NCBI GenBank assembly: GCA_023381415.1
Contig: JAMCUN010000004.1
Location: 1-64,000 of the forward strand
DNA length: 64,000 nucleotides
Direction: 5' to 3'
Origin: Thermoplasmatota archaeon
GTDB lineage: Archaea > Thermoplasmatota > Thermoplasmata > Thermoplasmatales > GCA-001856825
Every line of letters starts with the position of its first letter. The first letter of the stretch is position 1. Under the pieces are notes generated by a model. The model saw only the letters and a list, made by a program, of their open reading frames with translations. It was not told the origin of the DNA and did no database searches. Shown here one piece after another: positions 8,539-20,208 of this stretch. The translations under genes were made by a program, and so were the position numbers.

Positions 8539-10080
8539 ATGTCCACGTCCCTTGAGGAATATGTGCGTAAGTCAATGGAGACAATAAGCAACAGAGATCA
8601 GCTAGAGAAGATGAGACTAGAGGTATCCAAGAAGTTCAAGCTTTCAAGGGTGGTTAGCAATACGGACATTCTGCTAATGCTAAGGAATGAAGAGAGGCAG
8701 AGATATTCTGAGCTTCTCACGAGGAAACCAACGAGGACAATGTCCGGAGTTTCTGTCATAGCCGTCATGACGTCCCCGTTTTCCTGTCCTCACGGCAGAT
8801 GCACGTACTGTCCTGGCGGAGTGGACTTCTCTTCACCGCAATCTTACACTGGGTTTGAGCCGGCTGCGATGAGGGGCAGACAAAACAACTACGATTCATA
8901 CCTGCAGACAAAGAACAGACTGGAACAGCTGAAGAGGATAGGCCATCCGACTGACAAGATCGACCTGATAGTCATGGGAGGAACTTTCACGGCAAGGAAT
9001 GAGGATTATCAGAGGGCGTTTGTGAAGGGAAGCATCGATGCAATGAACGGTTTTGTCTCCAGAGATCTTAGAACTTCAATCCTGGAGAACGAAAGCGCGA
9101 AGAATAGGTGTATAGGGTTGACAGTTGAGACTAGACCAGACTGGTTCTTCGAGAAGGAGCTAGATCTTGCACTGGATTACGGGACGACGAAAGTGGAATT
9201 GGGTGTGCAGACAGTGTTCAACGACATCCACCGGGATACAAGGAGAGCTCACAGGATTTCTGACGTGATAAGATCAACTAGAACAGCAAAGGATGCTGCC
9301 TTCAAGATACTATATCACCTTATGCCAGGAATAGGTGGAATTGACGAAGCAGCGGACGTAAAGTCCCTGAGAAGATTGTTCGATGATGAGAGACTGAGGC
9401 CAGACATGCTGAAGATATACCCTGCACTTGTAGTGGAGGGAACGCAGTACTATGAAGCATTCAAGAGGGGGGAGTACAGGTCATACGAGAGCGATGAAGC
9501 TGTCGAAGTCGTTTCGGAATACTTCAAGCATATTCCAAACTACGTAAGGATACACAGGATACAGAGGGACATACCCGTGTACAAGATAGTTCAGGGGGTA
9601 AAGAGAAGCGACCTGCACGACCTGGCACTTAAGAGGGCGCTCGAAAAGGGGTACGATATCAAGGAGATAAGGTACAGGGAGATCGGGCATTCACACAAGG
9701 TAACAGGGAAGATAGAGATGAAGATAACCAACTACTTCGCTTCAAGAGGGACGGAGAAGTTCCTGGAGTTCGTCGATGAGGAGGACAAGATCATTGCTTT
9801 CCTCAGGCTGAGAATACCTGGGGAGAATGGAGGAAGGAACGAGCTGATGGGAAGGAGCCTGGTAAGGGAGATCAAAACATTCGGAAAGGAGGCAAGAATA
9901 GATGAGGAGGGAGAGTTCCAGCACCAGGGATACGGCAGAAGGCTTCTGCGGGAAGCGGAAGATATAACGAGGGAAATGGGTCTCCCTGGGATTGCAGTAA
10001 TCTCAGGAATAGGGGTCAGGGAATATTTCAGAAAGAACGGATACGAGAGGCTCGGTCCCTATATGTCAAAGAATACGTAA
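8539..10080 (+). CDS. elp3: Elp3: tRNA U34 carboxymethyltransferase (radical SAM + acetyltransferase)
   Basis: Radical-SAM enzyme that modifies wobble uridine C5 of tRNA using acetyl-CoA. The iron-sulfur motif is CPHGRCTYCPGG, followed by the radical-SAM barrel (GGTFTAR, VETRPDW, ELGVQTVFNDI), and a C-terminal GNAT acetyltransferase domain with GEFQHQGYGRRLL. An ATG at 8494 would add 15 residues, but TTAAAATATC at about 8506-8515 looks like a TATA box and sits 27 nt upstream of the ATG at 8539. This later ATG gives MSTSLEEYVRKSMETI and about 513 residues. Monocistronic; the archaeal enzyme works without the other Elongator subunits. Confidence 0.94.
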   Translation: MSTSLEEYVRKSMETISNRDQLEKMRLEVSKKFKLSRVVSNTDILLMLRNEERQRYSELLTRKPTRTMSGVSVIAVMTSPFSCPHGRCTYCPGGVDFSSPQSYTGFEPAAMRGRQNNYDSYLQTKNRLEQLKRIGHPTDKIDLIVMGGTFTARNEDYQRAFVKGSIDAMNGFVSRDLRTSILENESAKNRCIGLTVETRPDWFFEKELDLALDYGTTKVELGVQTVFNDIHRDTRRAHRISDVIRSTRTAKDAAFKILYHLMPGIGGIDEAADVKSLRRLFDDERLRPDMLKIYPALVVEGTQYYEAFKRGEYRSYESDEAVEVVSEYFKHIPNYVRIHRIQRDIPVYKIVQGVKRSDLHDLALKRALEKGYDIKEIRYREIGHSHKVTGKIEMKITNYFASRGTEKFLEFVDEEDKIIAFLRLRIPGENGGRNELMGRSLVREIKTFGKEARIDEEGEFQHQGYGRRLLREAEDITREMGLPGIAVISGIGVREYFRKNGYERLGPYMSKNT

Positions 10081-10089
10081 CTAATTTTA

Positions 10090-10365
10090 ATGACCATACC
10101 TTCTACATTCATGTCAACTCTGATATTGCTTGCAGTAATAGTGTTGCTTCTGTCTCTTCTGTTCCTTGCCCTGTCAATCGCAATGATAATGAGGAAATAC
10201 ACACTGCGAGGAACAATAACATCAATATTCTTCTTGATTCTTTCCGTAAAGTATCTTATATTCATTTACTATGAATTCATCGGGGTCCAGGTCAACATGG
10301 TGCTGTTTGTCGGATCAGACATCGTCATGATATTTTCCCTGCTCGCACTGATGCTGTCAAGGTGA
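10090..10365 (+). CDS. Small integral membrane protein, unknown
   Basis: A 91-residue, very hydrophobic protein with about three transmembrane helices (roughly residues 8-33, 41-61 and 69-90). No family recognised. It starts 9 nt after the elp3 stop and ends 4 nt before the winged-helix regulator, so it forms a unit with the latter. The segment LSVKYLIFIYYE near residue 50 is nearly identical, in protein and in DNA, to the C-terminal tail of the convergent surface protein at 10877-11731. Membrane protein/regulator pairs are common archaeal sensor arrangements, but sensing is inference. Confidence 0.6.
   Translation: MTIPSTFMSTLILLAVIVLLLSLLFLALSIAMIMRKYTLRGTITSIFFLILSVKYLIFIYYEFIGVQVNMVLFVGSDIVMIFSLLALMLSR
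10241..10271. repeat. Inverted repeat, left copy (31 bp)
   Basis: The 31 bases beginning TTTCCGTAAAGTATCTTATA match the reverse complement of 10890-10920 at 30 of 31 positions (single A/C difference at 10264). The copy lies inside the small membrane protein gene and encodes the SVKYLIF segment. Confidence 0.85.
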
Positions 10366-10369
10366 AGCA

Positions 10370-10876
10370 TTGAGCACCTTATCCAGGAAGGATCAGATAT
10401 TGGATTTTGTGAAGAACAATCCTGGGCATCACTTCAGGGGAATACAGAGATCACTTCATTTATCAACGGGGGTCCTTCAATATCACCTAAACAACATGCT
10501 GAAGGAAAATGACATCATAGTGAGGGACATCAATGGTACAAGCTGTTATTTCCCCAGCAGGGGCTTCAGTGAGGATCAATTCAAGGTCCTTAGCCATCTC
10601 AGGAACAGGATCAGGAACAGGATTCTGAGAGTCATGCTGGACGGAAATCCTAGGCCGCCTTCAGAGCTGAAGAAGGAGCTGTCAATCAGTTCACCAACAC
10701 TCAGTTATCACCTAGGACTGATGATCGATGACGGAATACTAGAAAGAGTACTCGGCGAAAGGGGGACGACATACAGGGTGAAAGATTTGAATATGTTCAA
10801 GGGTCTTATATTGGAGTACAAGGAATCTTTTGCAGATAAACTCATTCAGGATTTCGTGGACCTATGGTTAAGATAG
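10370..10876 (+). CDS. Tandem winged-helix transcriptional regulator
   Basis: A 168-residue protein with two consecutive winged-helix domains. The first (about 1-65) has the ArsR/MarR-like pattern GHHFRGIQRSLHLSTGVLQYHLNNML; the second (about 75-145) repeats it with PSELKKELSISSPTLSYHLGLM. This tandem organisation is frequent in euryarchaeal regulators. The start is a TTG at 10370, 4 nt after the membrane protein stop, implying co-translation with it. DNA target unknown; autoregulation or control of the adjacent surface protein is possible but unsupported. The stop ends where the convergent gene's stop begins. Confidence 0.8.
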   Translation: MSTLSRKDQILDFVKNNPGHHFRGIQRSLHLSTGVLQYHLNNMLKENDIIVRDINGTSCYFPSRGFSEDQFKVLSHLRNRIRNRILRVMLDGNPRPPSELKKELSISSPTLSYHLGLMIDDGILERVLGERGTTYRVKDLNMFKGLILEYKESFADKLIQDFVDLWLR

Positions 10877-11731
10877 TCATTTCTTCCTGTAGTAAAGGAA
10901 TATAAGATACTTTACGGAAACGAAAAGGGAGGCTCCAATTCCAAGTGAAATGGAGTTCGAAATGAGGTGCTGTTCCAGAGGACTGGAGAATCCGGAGATC
11001 TGGAAGTAGCTCATAACGTCGCTTGAAATCGGCTGTTCCGAGGAAAGCACCTGCTCAAAGGCGACTGAAAAGCTTCCTTCATTTACGGGGAAGGAAAACG
11101 ACAGGTAAGAATTGCCTCCCTTTGCTTCACCCTCTACCTTCAGAGAGACCTGGGATAATGCACCCCCAATTCTTAAAAGAGCCGGGGAATAGAGTACGAA
11201 TGACGAGTTGCCGTATTCAAGGGTCAGGTTGTACATCCCATGATTCTCATTTGAGACAGTGGAATTCACCGGCAGTCTGTTAAGCAGTATATCCTGGGTG
11301 GGAACATCCTCCACTATTGTTGCGTAAGTGTAAGAAGTACTTCCCGTTATGGCAATGGAGTTAAGGTAGGCCCTTCCTGGAGGTACTGAAAGCTCATACG
11401 TACCATTGCCAACAAGGAACACCTCGGACAGCGGGTTAGTAGTTAGGTCTATAGAGTCATTGAACTCTATCGAATCGTTTATTGGAGAAACCATCCTGCC
11501 TGTATAAGAGAGGTTGAGTATGTGGCTCGTCCTCTGTACTATGGGGGAACCTGGGTGAATATGAAAGGATTCAACTTCGCTGAATGCCCTGTCCCCGAAT
11601 CCTATAGACACAAGACCAATGATCGGCACCTTTTCCGGGGAATGTCCCGACGGTGCTGCATTGGCCGGGGCTGTCACGACAAACGCAGCAATTGCGACTG
11701 AAACAATCGCGATGACAATCAGGTGCTTCAA
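10877..11731 (-). CDS. Surface-exposed protein with signal peptide and C-terminal membrane anchor
   Basis: A 284-residue protein of unknown family. The N-terminus MKHLIVIAIVSVAIAAFVV followed by an Ala-rich stretch is a signal peptide; the central part is polar with many N-glycosylation-type sites (NLS, NDS, NGT, NSS); the end (ISLGIGASLFVSVKYLIFLYY followed by RKK) is a single membrane helix with a basic stop-transfer tail. It is therefore predicted to face outward, anchored at its C-terminus. The start is TTG, with a minus-strand TATA-like TCTTTATAGC at about 11752-11761 upstream. The anchor shares a nearly identical DNA segment with the membrane protein gene at 10090. Confidence 0.65.
   Translation of the reverse strand: MKHLIVIAIVSVAIAAFVVTAPANAAPSGHSPEKVPIIGLVSIGFGDRAFSEVESFHIHPGSPIVQRTSHILNLSYTGRMVSPINDSIEFNDSIDLTTNPLSEVFLVGNGTYELSVPPGRAYLNSIAITGSTSYTYATIVEDVPTQDILLNRLPVNSTVSNENHGMYNLTLEYGNSSFVLYSPALLRIGGALSQVSLKVEGEAKGGNSYLSFSFPVNEGSFSVAFEQVLSSEQPISSDVMSYFQISGFSSPLEQHLISNSISLGIGASLFVSVKYLIFLYYRKK
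10890..10920. repeat. Inverted repeat, right copy (31 bp)
   Basis: Reverse complement of 10241-10271 with one mismatch. It encodes the C-terminal anchor SVKYLIFLYY of the surface protein. The homology stops abruptly on both sides: flanking bases do not match. Confidence 0.85.
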
Positions 11732-11784
11732 TACGCATAAATTGAAAGGTTGCTATAAAGACATATGGTACAAAATTCAAAACG

Positions 11785-13578
11785 TCACAAGATAGAATAC
11801 CGTATCTTCTGACCCTGGGATATGGCCTTCCTTAGTGCTCTTCCCTGAACTGATTTAGCCTTTACCTGTATTATCCCGTTCTTCGACACCCTTGCAATGA
11901 AAAGCGGGGAATCATCTACCAGGACCTCAACTTCCTTCTCCTTGAATTCGGTTCCAACATGAAGGTTGATCTTATTTGCGGTTACCTCTGCTCCCAGGCT
12001 TTCTGTTGCCTTGAAGTTCATCTCCTCGATGTCGATCGGCATACCAATGTCCTGCTCCAACCCTCTAACCCTTCCTCCTCCCTTGCCTATGACCTCTCCC
12101 ATGTATTGTTCTGGGACGTAAAGCTTGAGCCTGCCAGAATCGTCTACATCTATCTTGTGAGGAACATCCCGGAGATCATTCTCTATATGGTTTACTACTG
12201 CCTTCATGTCCCTCTTCTGCCTCTTCCTGACAGGTACAACAACGACCTGTTCACCGAATGTGTAAATCTCATACAGGACAGTGCCGTTGAAGAAGTCCTT
12301 GATCTCTATCACCGGTCTCGCCATATCCTCCTCACTCATCCCAGAGGGGATCTTCACTGAATATGAAAGGTCGAGAACTTCCTTTATGCCTCCATTCTCT
12401 ATATAGATGATAGTATCTATGATCTGTGGTATAAGACCCAACTCTATCTTACCCACAAACCTCTGCATTGCGTCAATCGCCCTGGAGGCGTGGATCACGC
12501 CGAGCATGCCAACCCCGGCAAGCCTGAGGTCCGAGTAAGTGAAGAAGTCTCCAGACACCCTGATCTCATCGAATACCGTATAATCCGGTCTCTCAAGTAA
12601 CAGAATGTCGCCAGTCTTCTCTATAGATCCTTCGAGAGGGGTGAGCTGAGTGATCTCCTGTGAAACCTGAAGGTCCCTGGGCTTTTCTATAGTCTTTACT
12701 ACCTTCCCCTGTGAATTATAAAATTCAGCCAGTGCCTGGACAAAGGTGCTCTTACCGGCACCAGGTTTTCCAGATACCAGTATGCCCTCAGCCCTGTCCC
12801 TGAATCTTTTCATAAGAGATTCTCCGACCTGATAGTCCTCCAGGGAGAGCTTCCTTATCGGCCTGACTGCAGTTATCTCCACACCATCACTTACTGGCGG
12901 CCTGGTTATGACTATCCTGATGTTCTTGAGCTGGACCACGGTTGCCCCACGGACATCCATGTCAATCAAGCTTCGGCTGTCATTTCTTGCCCTTTCAATT
13001 ACGTCGTTTGCTATTGAATTCAACTCGCTTCTCTCGAGAACGGAGGTGCCGTACTCGAGGTTCCAGGATCCTGGTTTTCCGACCTTCATCCTGGGCCTCG
13101 TTCCCTCCTTAAGGTGCACGGACATCGTATCCTCTTTGAAGAAGGTTTCAATCTGCTTCGAGAATATCTGTATTGGCTCCAGATAAAGCACCCTGATCCC
13201 CTTGATCTCAGCGATTGTTTTCTGTATGAAGTCTCCGGTCACGAGGATAGACCTTGTTTCAAGAGCAGACTGGCGGATCAGTTCATCAATCTCTCCGCTC
13301 TTTGCCCGCTTTATCTGCCATTCAGTAGGCCTCTTCCCGATGAAGCTTAGGGTAATCTTACCCTCATCGCTCATCTTCCTCAGTCTCTTCAGTTCCTCAA
13401 GTCCTGCGAACCCTATGCTTCTCCCCTCGTTTGCCTGATGTTCTATCTCGGATATGAGCGATTCAGGCACTACTACGTCAGCAGGTGTCTTTTCCTTCAG
13501 AAACTGGCAGAATCTCCCATCGACTATGACAGAGGTGTCAGGGATGTAAGTTTCCTGCGTGCCATCTTCCCTTTCCAT
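11785..13578 (-). CDS. PIN domain - VirB11/PilT-like ATPase - KH domain protein
   Basis: Archaeal protein of 597 residues with three modules: a PIN nuclease-type domain (about 10-140; acidic residues in YIPDTSVIVDGRF and LVTGDF), a RecA-like ATPase of the PilT/VirB11 type (Walker A GKPGAGKS at 270-277; DYTVFDEIRVSGDFFTYSDL), and a KH domain near 475-540 (YMGEVIGKGGGRVRGLEQ). Probably an ATP-driven RNA-binding ribonuclease rather than a pilus motor, because no secretion partners are nearby and KH binds RNA. The family is conserved in euryarchaea but its substrate is not established. Last gene of the minus-strand operon, 3 nt after guaA-B. Confidence 0.9.
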   Translation of the reverse strand: MEREDGTQETYIPDTSVIVDGRFCQFLKEKTPADVVVPESLISEIEHQANEGRSIGFAGLEELKRLRKMSDEGKITLSFIGKRPTEWQIKRAKSGEIDELIRQSALETRSILVTGDFIQKTIAEIKGIRVLYLEPIQIFSKQIETFFKEDTMSVHLKEGTRPRMKVGKPGSWNLEYGTSVLERSELNSIANDVIERARNDSRSLIDMDVRGATVVQLKNIRIVITRPPVSDGVEITAVRPIRKLSLEDYQVGESLMKRFRDRAEGILVSGKPGAGKSTFVQALAEFYNSQGKVVKTIEKPRDLQVSQEITQLTPLEGSIEKTGDILLLERPDYTVFDEIRVSGDFFTYSDLRLAGVGMLGVIHASRAIDAMQRFVGKIELGLIPQIIDTIIYIENGGIKEVLDLSYSVKIPSGMSEEDMARPVIEIKDFFNGTVLYEIYTFGEQVVVVPVRKRQKRDMKAVVNHIENDLRDVPHKIDVDDSGRLKLYVPEQYMGEVIGKGGGRVRGLEQDIGMPIDIEEMNFKATESLGAEVTANKINLHVGTEFKEKEVEVLVDDSPLFIARVSKNGIIQVKAKSVQGRALRKAISQGQKIRYSIL

Positions 13579-13581
13579 GGT

Positions 13582-14508
13582 TCACTCCCACTCTATAGTA
13601 CCTGGGGGCTTGTCGGTAATGTCGTAGACTACCCGGCTAATCTCCGGGATTCCATTCGTGATATCCCTGGATATCTTGGCAAGCACTTCTGGAGGTATGG
13701 GGCTGAAGTTTGCCGTCATTCCATCAGAAGAATTGACGCACCTTATAGCTACAGTCGAGCCGTAAACTCTCCTGTCACCATGAACTCCTGTTGATCTGTC
13801 TGCCAGAAGAACCACAAAGTACTGCCAGGGTATTTCATCCAACCTGGATATATTGTTCTCTAGGATAGAGGTAGCTTTCCTGAGGAGGTTGACCTTCTCC
13901 TTTGTCACCTCTCCAATGATCCTCACGGCCAGCCCCGGTCCAGGGAAAGGCTGCCTCATCCTCGGGATCCCATAGTACTCCGCTATATCCCTCACCTCAT
14001 CCTTGTACAGGTCCCTGAGCGGTTCAACTATCTTCAGATGAACAACTTCAGGAAGCCCTCCGACGTTGTGGTGGCTCTTGATAGTGTCTCGCAGACCTCC
14101 CCCAGATTCTATCCAATCTGGCGCGATGGTTCCCTGGACGAGATATTGCGCGGAGAACTCTTTTGCCTCCCTCTCGAAAACGTCTATGAACGCTCTTCCG
14201 ATCTCCTTCCTTTTCCTCTCCGGGTCTACTACTCCTCTCAGCCTGCTAAGGAACAGATCTTCCTCATCTAAAATCCTGTGGTTTACACCAAGCTTCGAAA
14301 GGGTCCTCTTTACCTCTTCTTCCTCTCCTAGCCTCATCAGGCCGGTATTGACGTAAACAGCCAAAACGTCAGGTCCTAGTGCCTCTGAGACTATCTTTGC
14401 GGCCACGGTACTATCTATCCCGCCTGAAACTGCTATCACCGCCCTTCCTGTCACTTCCCTTTTGATCTTCTGGACGGCAGACGAAACAAAGTCCTCTGGA
14501 GAGAACAA
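13582..14508 (-). CDS. guaAB: GMP synthase, subunit B (ATP pyrophosphatase/synthetase)
   Basis: Synthetase half of GMP synthase: it adenylates XMP and converts it to GMP with ammonia supplied by a separate glutamine amidotransferase subunit, as in other archaea. The ATP-pyrophosphatase P-loop SGGIDSTVAA lies near residue 29, PFPGPGLAVRIIGEV is the central GMP synthase signature, and the conserved C-terminal KPPGTIEWE is intact. 308 aa is standard. Subunit A is not in the window. Operon: 11 nt after the membrane protein and 3 nt before the PIN-ATPase gene. Confidence 0.95.
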   Translation of the reverse strand: MFSPEDFVSSAVQKIKREVTGRAVIAVSGGIDSTVAAKIVSEALGPDVLAVYVNTGLMRLGEEEEVKRTLSKLGVNHRILDEEDLFLSRLRGVVDPERKRKEIGRAFIDVFEREAKEFSAQYLVQGTIAPDWIESGGGLRDTIKSHHNVGGLPEVVHLKIVEPLRDLYKDEVRDIAEYYGIPRMRQPFPGPGLAVRIIGEVTKEKVNLLRKATSILENNISRLDEIPWQYFVVLLADRSTGVHGDRRVYGSTVAIRCVNSSDGMTANFSPIPPEVLAKISRDITNGIPEISRVVYDITDKPPGTIEWE

Positions 14509-14519
14509 TTCAGATCCGT

Positions 14520-14813
14520 TTAGGTTTTCAACAGAACCGCTAGGAATATAAGCAGGGCAATTACAGCTCCAACTATCGCAGACACAAGGTACAGGACACC
14601 GTTGTAAATGACGCTAGTCAGGCTTATGTTGAGGGCGGTACGGGCAAATATAGTGATAAGCCAAACTACAATCCCAACCACTCCGAGCAGAATTCCGAAC
14701 GTCCTGACTTTCCCAGATCCAAAATAAGCTGCGAAAATGCCAAGGACCAGCAATGACAGCCCCAGAATGAGGAGCAACATTGCAACGAAGATTTCAGCGA
14801 ATGACGAATCCAT
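14520..14813 (-). CDS. Small membrane protein, three predicted helices
   Basis: 97 residues made almost entirely of hydrophobic helices (about 7-30, 36-58 and 66-96) with few charges. No family or motif recognised. It lies 8 nt after the RAM-domain gene and 11 nt before guaA-B on the same strand, so it is cotranscribed with them. Function cannot be assigned; a small transporter or a membrane partner of a neighbour are both open. Confidence 0.6.
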   Translation of the reverse strand: MDSSFAEIFVAMLLLILGLSLLVLGIFAAYFGSGKVRTFGILLGVVGIVVWLITIFARTALNISLTSVIYNGVLYLVSAIVGAVIALLIFLAVLLKT

Positions 14814-14821
14814 ATTATTAC

Positions 14822-15064
14822 CTACATCTTTATTCCCGTAAGTGTCTTCGTATCCAAAATACCTTCGATTACTCTGATCTTCTCCATTACTATCTGACCC
14901 AGCTCCGTGAAATCCTTTGTTTCAAGTTTAGCAATGAGGTCATATTCCCCAAACAGGGGGTGCAGTTCCACTATCTCCTTTATCTTTAGAAGTTCATTGT
15001 ATACCTGATGCTCCTTGCCTGGAACTGTACTGATCAGAACAAACCCAACAGCCAGATTAATCAC
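14822..15064 (-). CDS. Stand-alone Lrp/AsnC ligand-binding (RAM) domain protein
   Basis: 80 residues that match only the C-terminal effector domain of Lrp/AsnC regulators: FVLISTVPGKEHQVYNELL, then HPLFGEYDLIAKLE and a closing helix/strand IRVIEGILDTKT. There is no DNA-binding helix-turn-helix. Such proteins oligomerise and bind amino acids, and may act through a full-length Lrp partner. First gene of a four-gene minus operon; a TATA box at 15084-15093 lies about 24 nt upstream of the ATG. Divergent from the 2-oxoacid oxidoreductase operon, with an operator-like dyad in between. Confidence 0.85.
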   Translation of the reverse strand: MINLAVGFVLISTVPGKEHQVYNELLKIKEIVELHPLFGEYDLIAKLETKDFTELGQIVMEKIRVIEGILDTKTLTGIKM

Positions 15065-15083
15065 CGAAGTTTAATGGACTGGT

Positions 15084-15093
15084 CTTATAAAAG
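15084..15093 (-). promoter_or_regulatory. TATA box of the RAM-guaA-B operon
   Basis: CTTATAAAAG (CTTTTATAAG on the minus strand) is centred about 24 nt upstream of the start codon at 15064, the spacing expected for leaderless archaeal transcription. Confidence 0.5.
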
Positions 15094-15113
15094 GCTTTTT
15101 GAGGATCTTGCGG

Positions 15114-15138
15114 AAATTCGGGGACTCCCCGTGAATTT
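15114..15138. promoter_or_regulatory. Imperfect dyad between two divergent operons (candidate operator)
   Basis: AAATTCGGGGA, a central C, then TCCCC-GT-GAATTT form two inverted half-sites of about 11 bp with a 2-nt asymmetry. It is 26 nt behind the RAM-gene TATA box and about 85 nt before that of the oxidoreductase operon. A regulator site is inferred from symmetry and position; a terminator is unlikely because no gene reads into it and there is no T-run. Confidence 0.4.
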
Positions 15139-15222
15139 ATTCTTTAATTATAAGCGGCAGTATCGTTGGGGAACACAACTGACCTCGGTAAGGACGCCTC
15201 AGATTTAGCTTATTCTTCCCAA

Positions 15223-15235
15223 CAAAATATTTTAA
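15223..15235 (+). promoter_or_regulatory. TATA box of the 2-oxoacid oxidoreductase operon
   Basis: AAAATATTTTAA is centred about 28 nt before the ATG at 15257, consistent with a leaderless transcript. No Shine-Dalgarno sequence precedes that ATG. Confidence 0.55.
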
Positions 15236-15256
15236 CTCAGAATCACTGACCAAGTC

Positions 15257-18928
<3,672 letters not shown>

Positions 18929-18931
18929 ATG

Positions 18932-20080
18932 TTACTCGGCTAGACCATCTTCATTCTGACTTTCCTGAATCCTGCTCTGCCCCCTGAATACGATCCCGAA
19001 TATTGCTGCACTGACAAATCCTGATAGGGTAACCAACCCCCAGATCTCAACCGGGGCTGAAGTAAAATTGAGTACTGCTCCACCCAGGAGCGGGCCAGTT
19101 GCCCTTCCAACAGATATAAATGCATTGTACATCCCCATGTTCTTTCCAATGTTTTCCTTCTTCGAAACGAGGGCGACCATTGCGGCGGATGACGGGAATG
19201 CCAGGTCTTCTCCTATGGTGAGAACAACAGTCGAGGCCAGCATTCCGAGCAGGTTGTACGCAAACCCGAACGAAAGGAATCCTGCTGTGTAGATGACGCT
19301 CCCTATCAGGAAAGAATTGTAGTTCCCTAAGATCCTTATCATCTTGTACATGAATCCCTGTGTGAGGACTACTATCAGCCCACCTGCCCCGTATAGCAGA
19401 CCGAGTTCAAAGTAATTCAGCCCCCGCACAATATGTACGTAGTTTGAAAGTGTCACAGTTTCCTGCGCCTGAACCATGAATATCAGAAGAGCGGTGAATG
19501 ATAGAACAATAAGCATTGTATTCTCCACGCTTGCTCTTTGCAAGGACGTAGCCGAAGGTTTGCTTTCGTGAAGCAAAAGTGCGAAAAGAAGGGAAATGAA
19601 AGATGATGCAAACCCGAAGATGAACAGATAGTAATAACCCAGAAAATAGACGGCGAAGCCTCCAACGGCCGGTCCAAGTCCCCATCCTATATTTGCCCCT
19701 ATCCTGAGTGCGGAGAAACCCTTCGATTTGATCTCGCTTGAAGCAGAAACTATAGAGTATATTGAAGGCTGGATCACAGATCCCGAAAGGGTCAGTGCAA
19801 CGAATATGATCGTATAATATATCGGAGACGTCCGGACTGCAGATGAGGCCACCAATATCAAGAAAAGAAACGTGAAAACAGAGGCAGCAGCAACAACTAC
19901 CTTCTTATGACCAACCATGTCGGAATAGATGCCCGAGTACCTCTGGAAGATTGCGCCTGCGAGAGTGGCAACAGTGATGATGAGCCCGTCATCGAGGACG
20001 TTTAGTCCAAGAACTTCCCTGAAATAGAGGGCACTGAATATCCAAACTGAGGAAAATCCAAGACCTCGAAAGGCTGACAC
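18932..20080 (-). CDS. Major facilitator superfamily transporter
   Basis: A 382-residue polytopic membrane protein with about 11-12 helices. The motif A-like loop YSDMVGHKKVVVAA follows helix 2, the first-half motif RIGANIGWGLGPAVGG is typical of drug/sugar MFS carriers, and the second half repeats it with FISVGRATGPLLGG. The substrate cannot be told from sequence; the FxxVGRAxGPLLGG repeat resembles multidrug or sugar efflux families. Transcribed alone; the 128-nt upstream region separates it from hel308. Confidence 0.85.
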   Translation of the reverse strand: MSAFRGLGFSSVWIFSALYFREVLGLNVLDDGLIITVATLAGAIFQRYSGIYSDMVGHKKVVVAAASVFTFLFLILVASSAVRTSPIYYTIIFVALTLSGSVIQPSIYSIVSASSEIKSKGFSALRIGANIGWGLGPAVGGFAVYFLGYYYLFIFGFASSFISLLFALLLHESKPSATSLQRASVENTMLIVLSFTALLIFMVQAQETVTLSNYVHIVRGLNYFELGLLYGAGGLIVVLTQGFMYKMIRILGNYNSFLIGSVIYTAGFLSFGFAYNLLGMLASTVVLTIGEDLAFPSSAAMVALVSKKENIGKNMGMYNAFISVGRATGPLLGGAVLNFTSAPVEIWGLVTLSGFVSAAIFGIVFRGQSRIQESQNEDGLAE

Positions 20081-20208
20081 TGCAGCAGCAATCGTTACGT
20101 TTCTCAGGAATATCTTCAGCAGAGTGTCGACCCCGTATTAATTACATTCCTAGCGTCCGTTGCCACGAAAAATAAGGTAGGAGAGACATTCAAGCAACCA
20201 TACAATGA

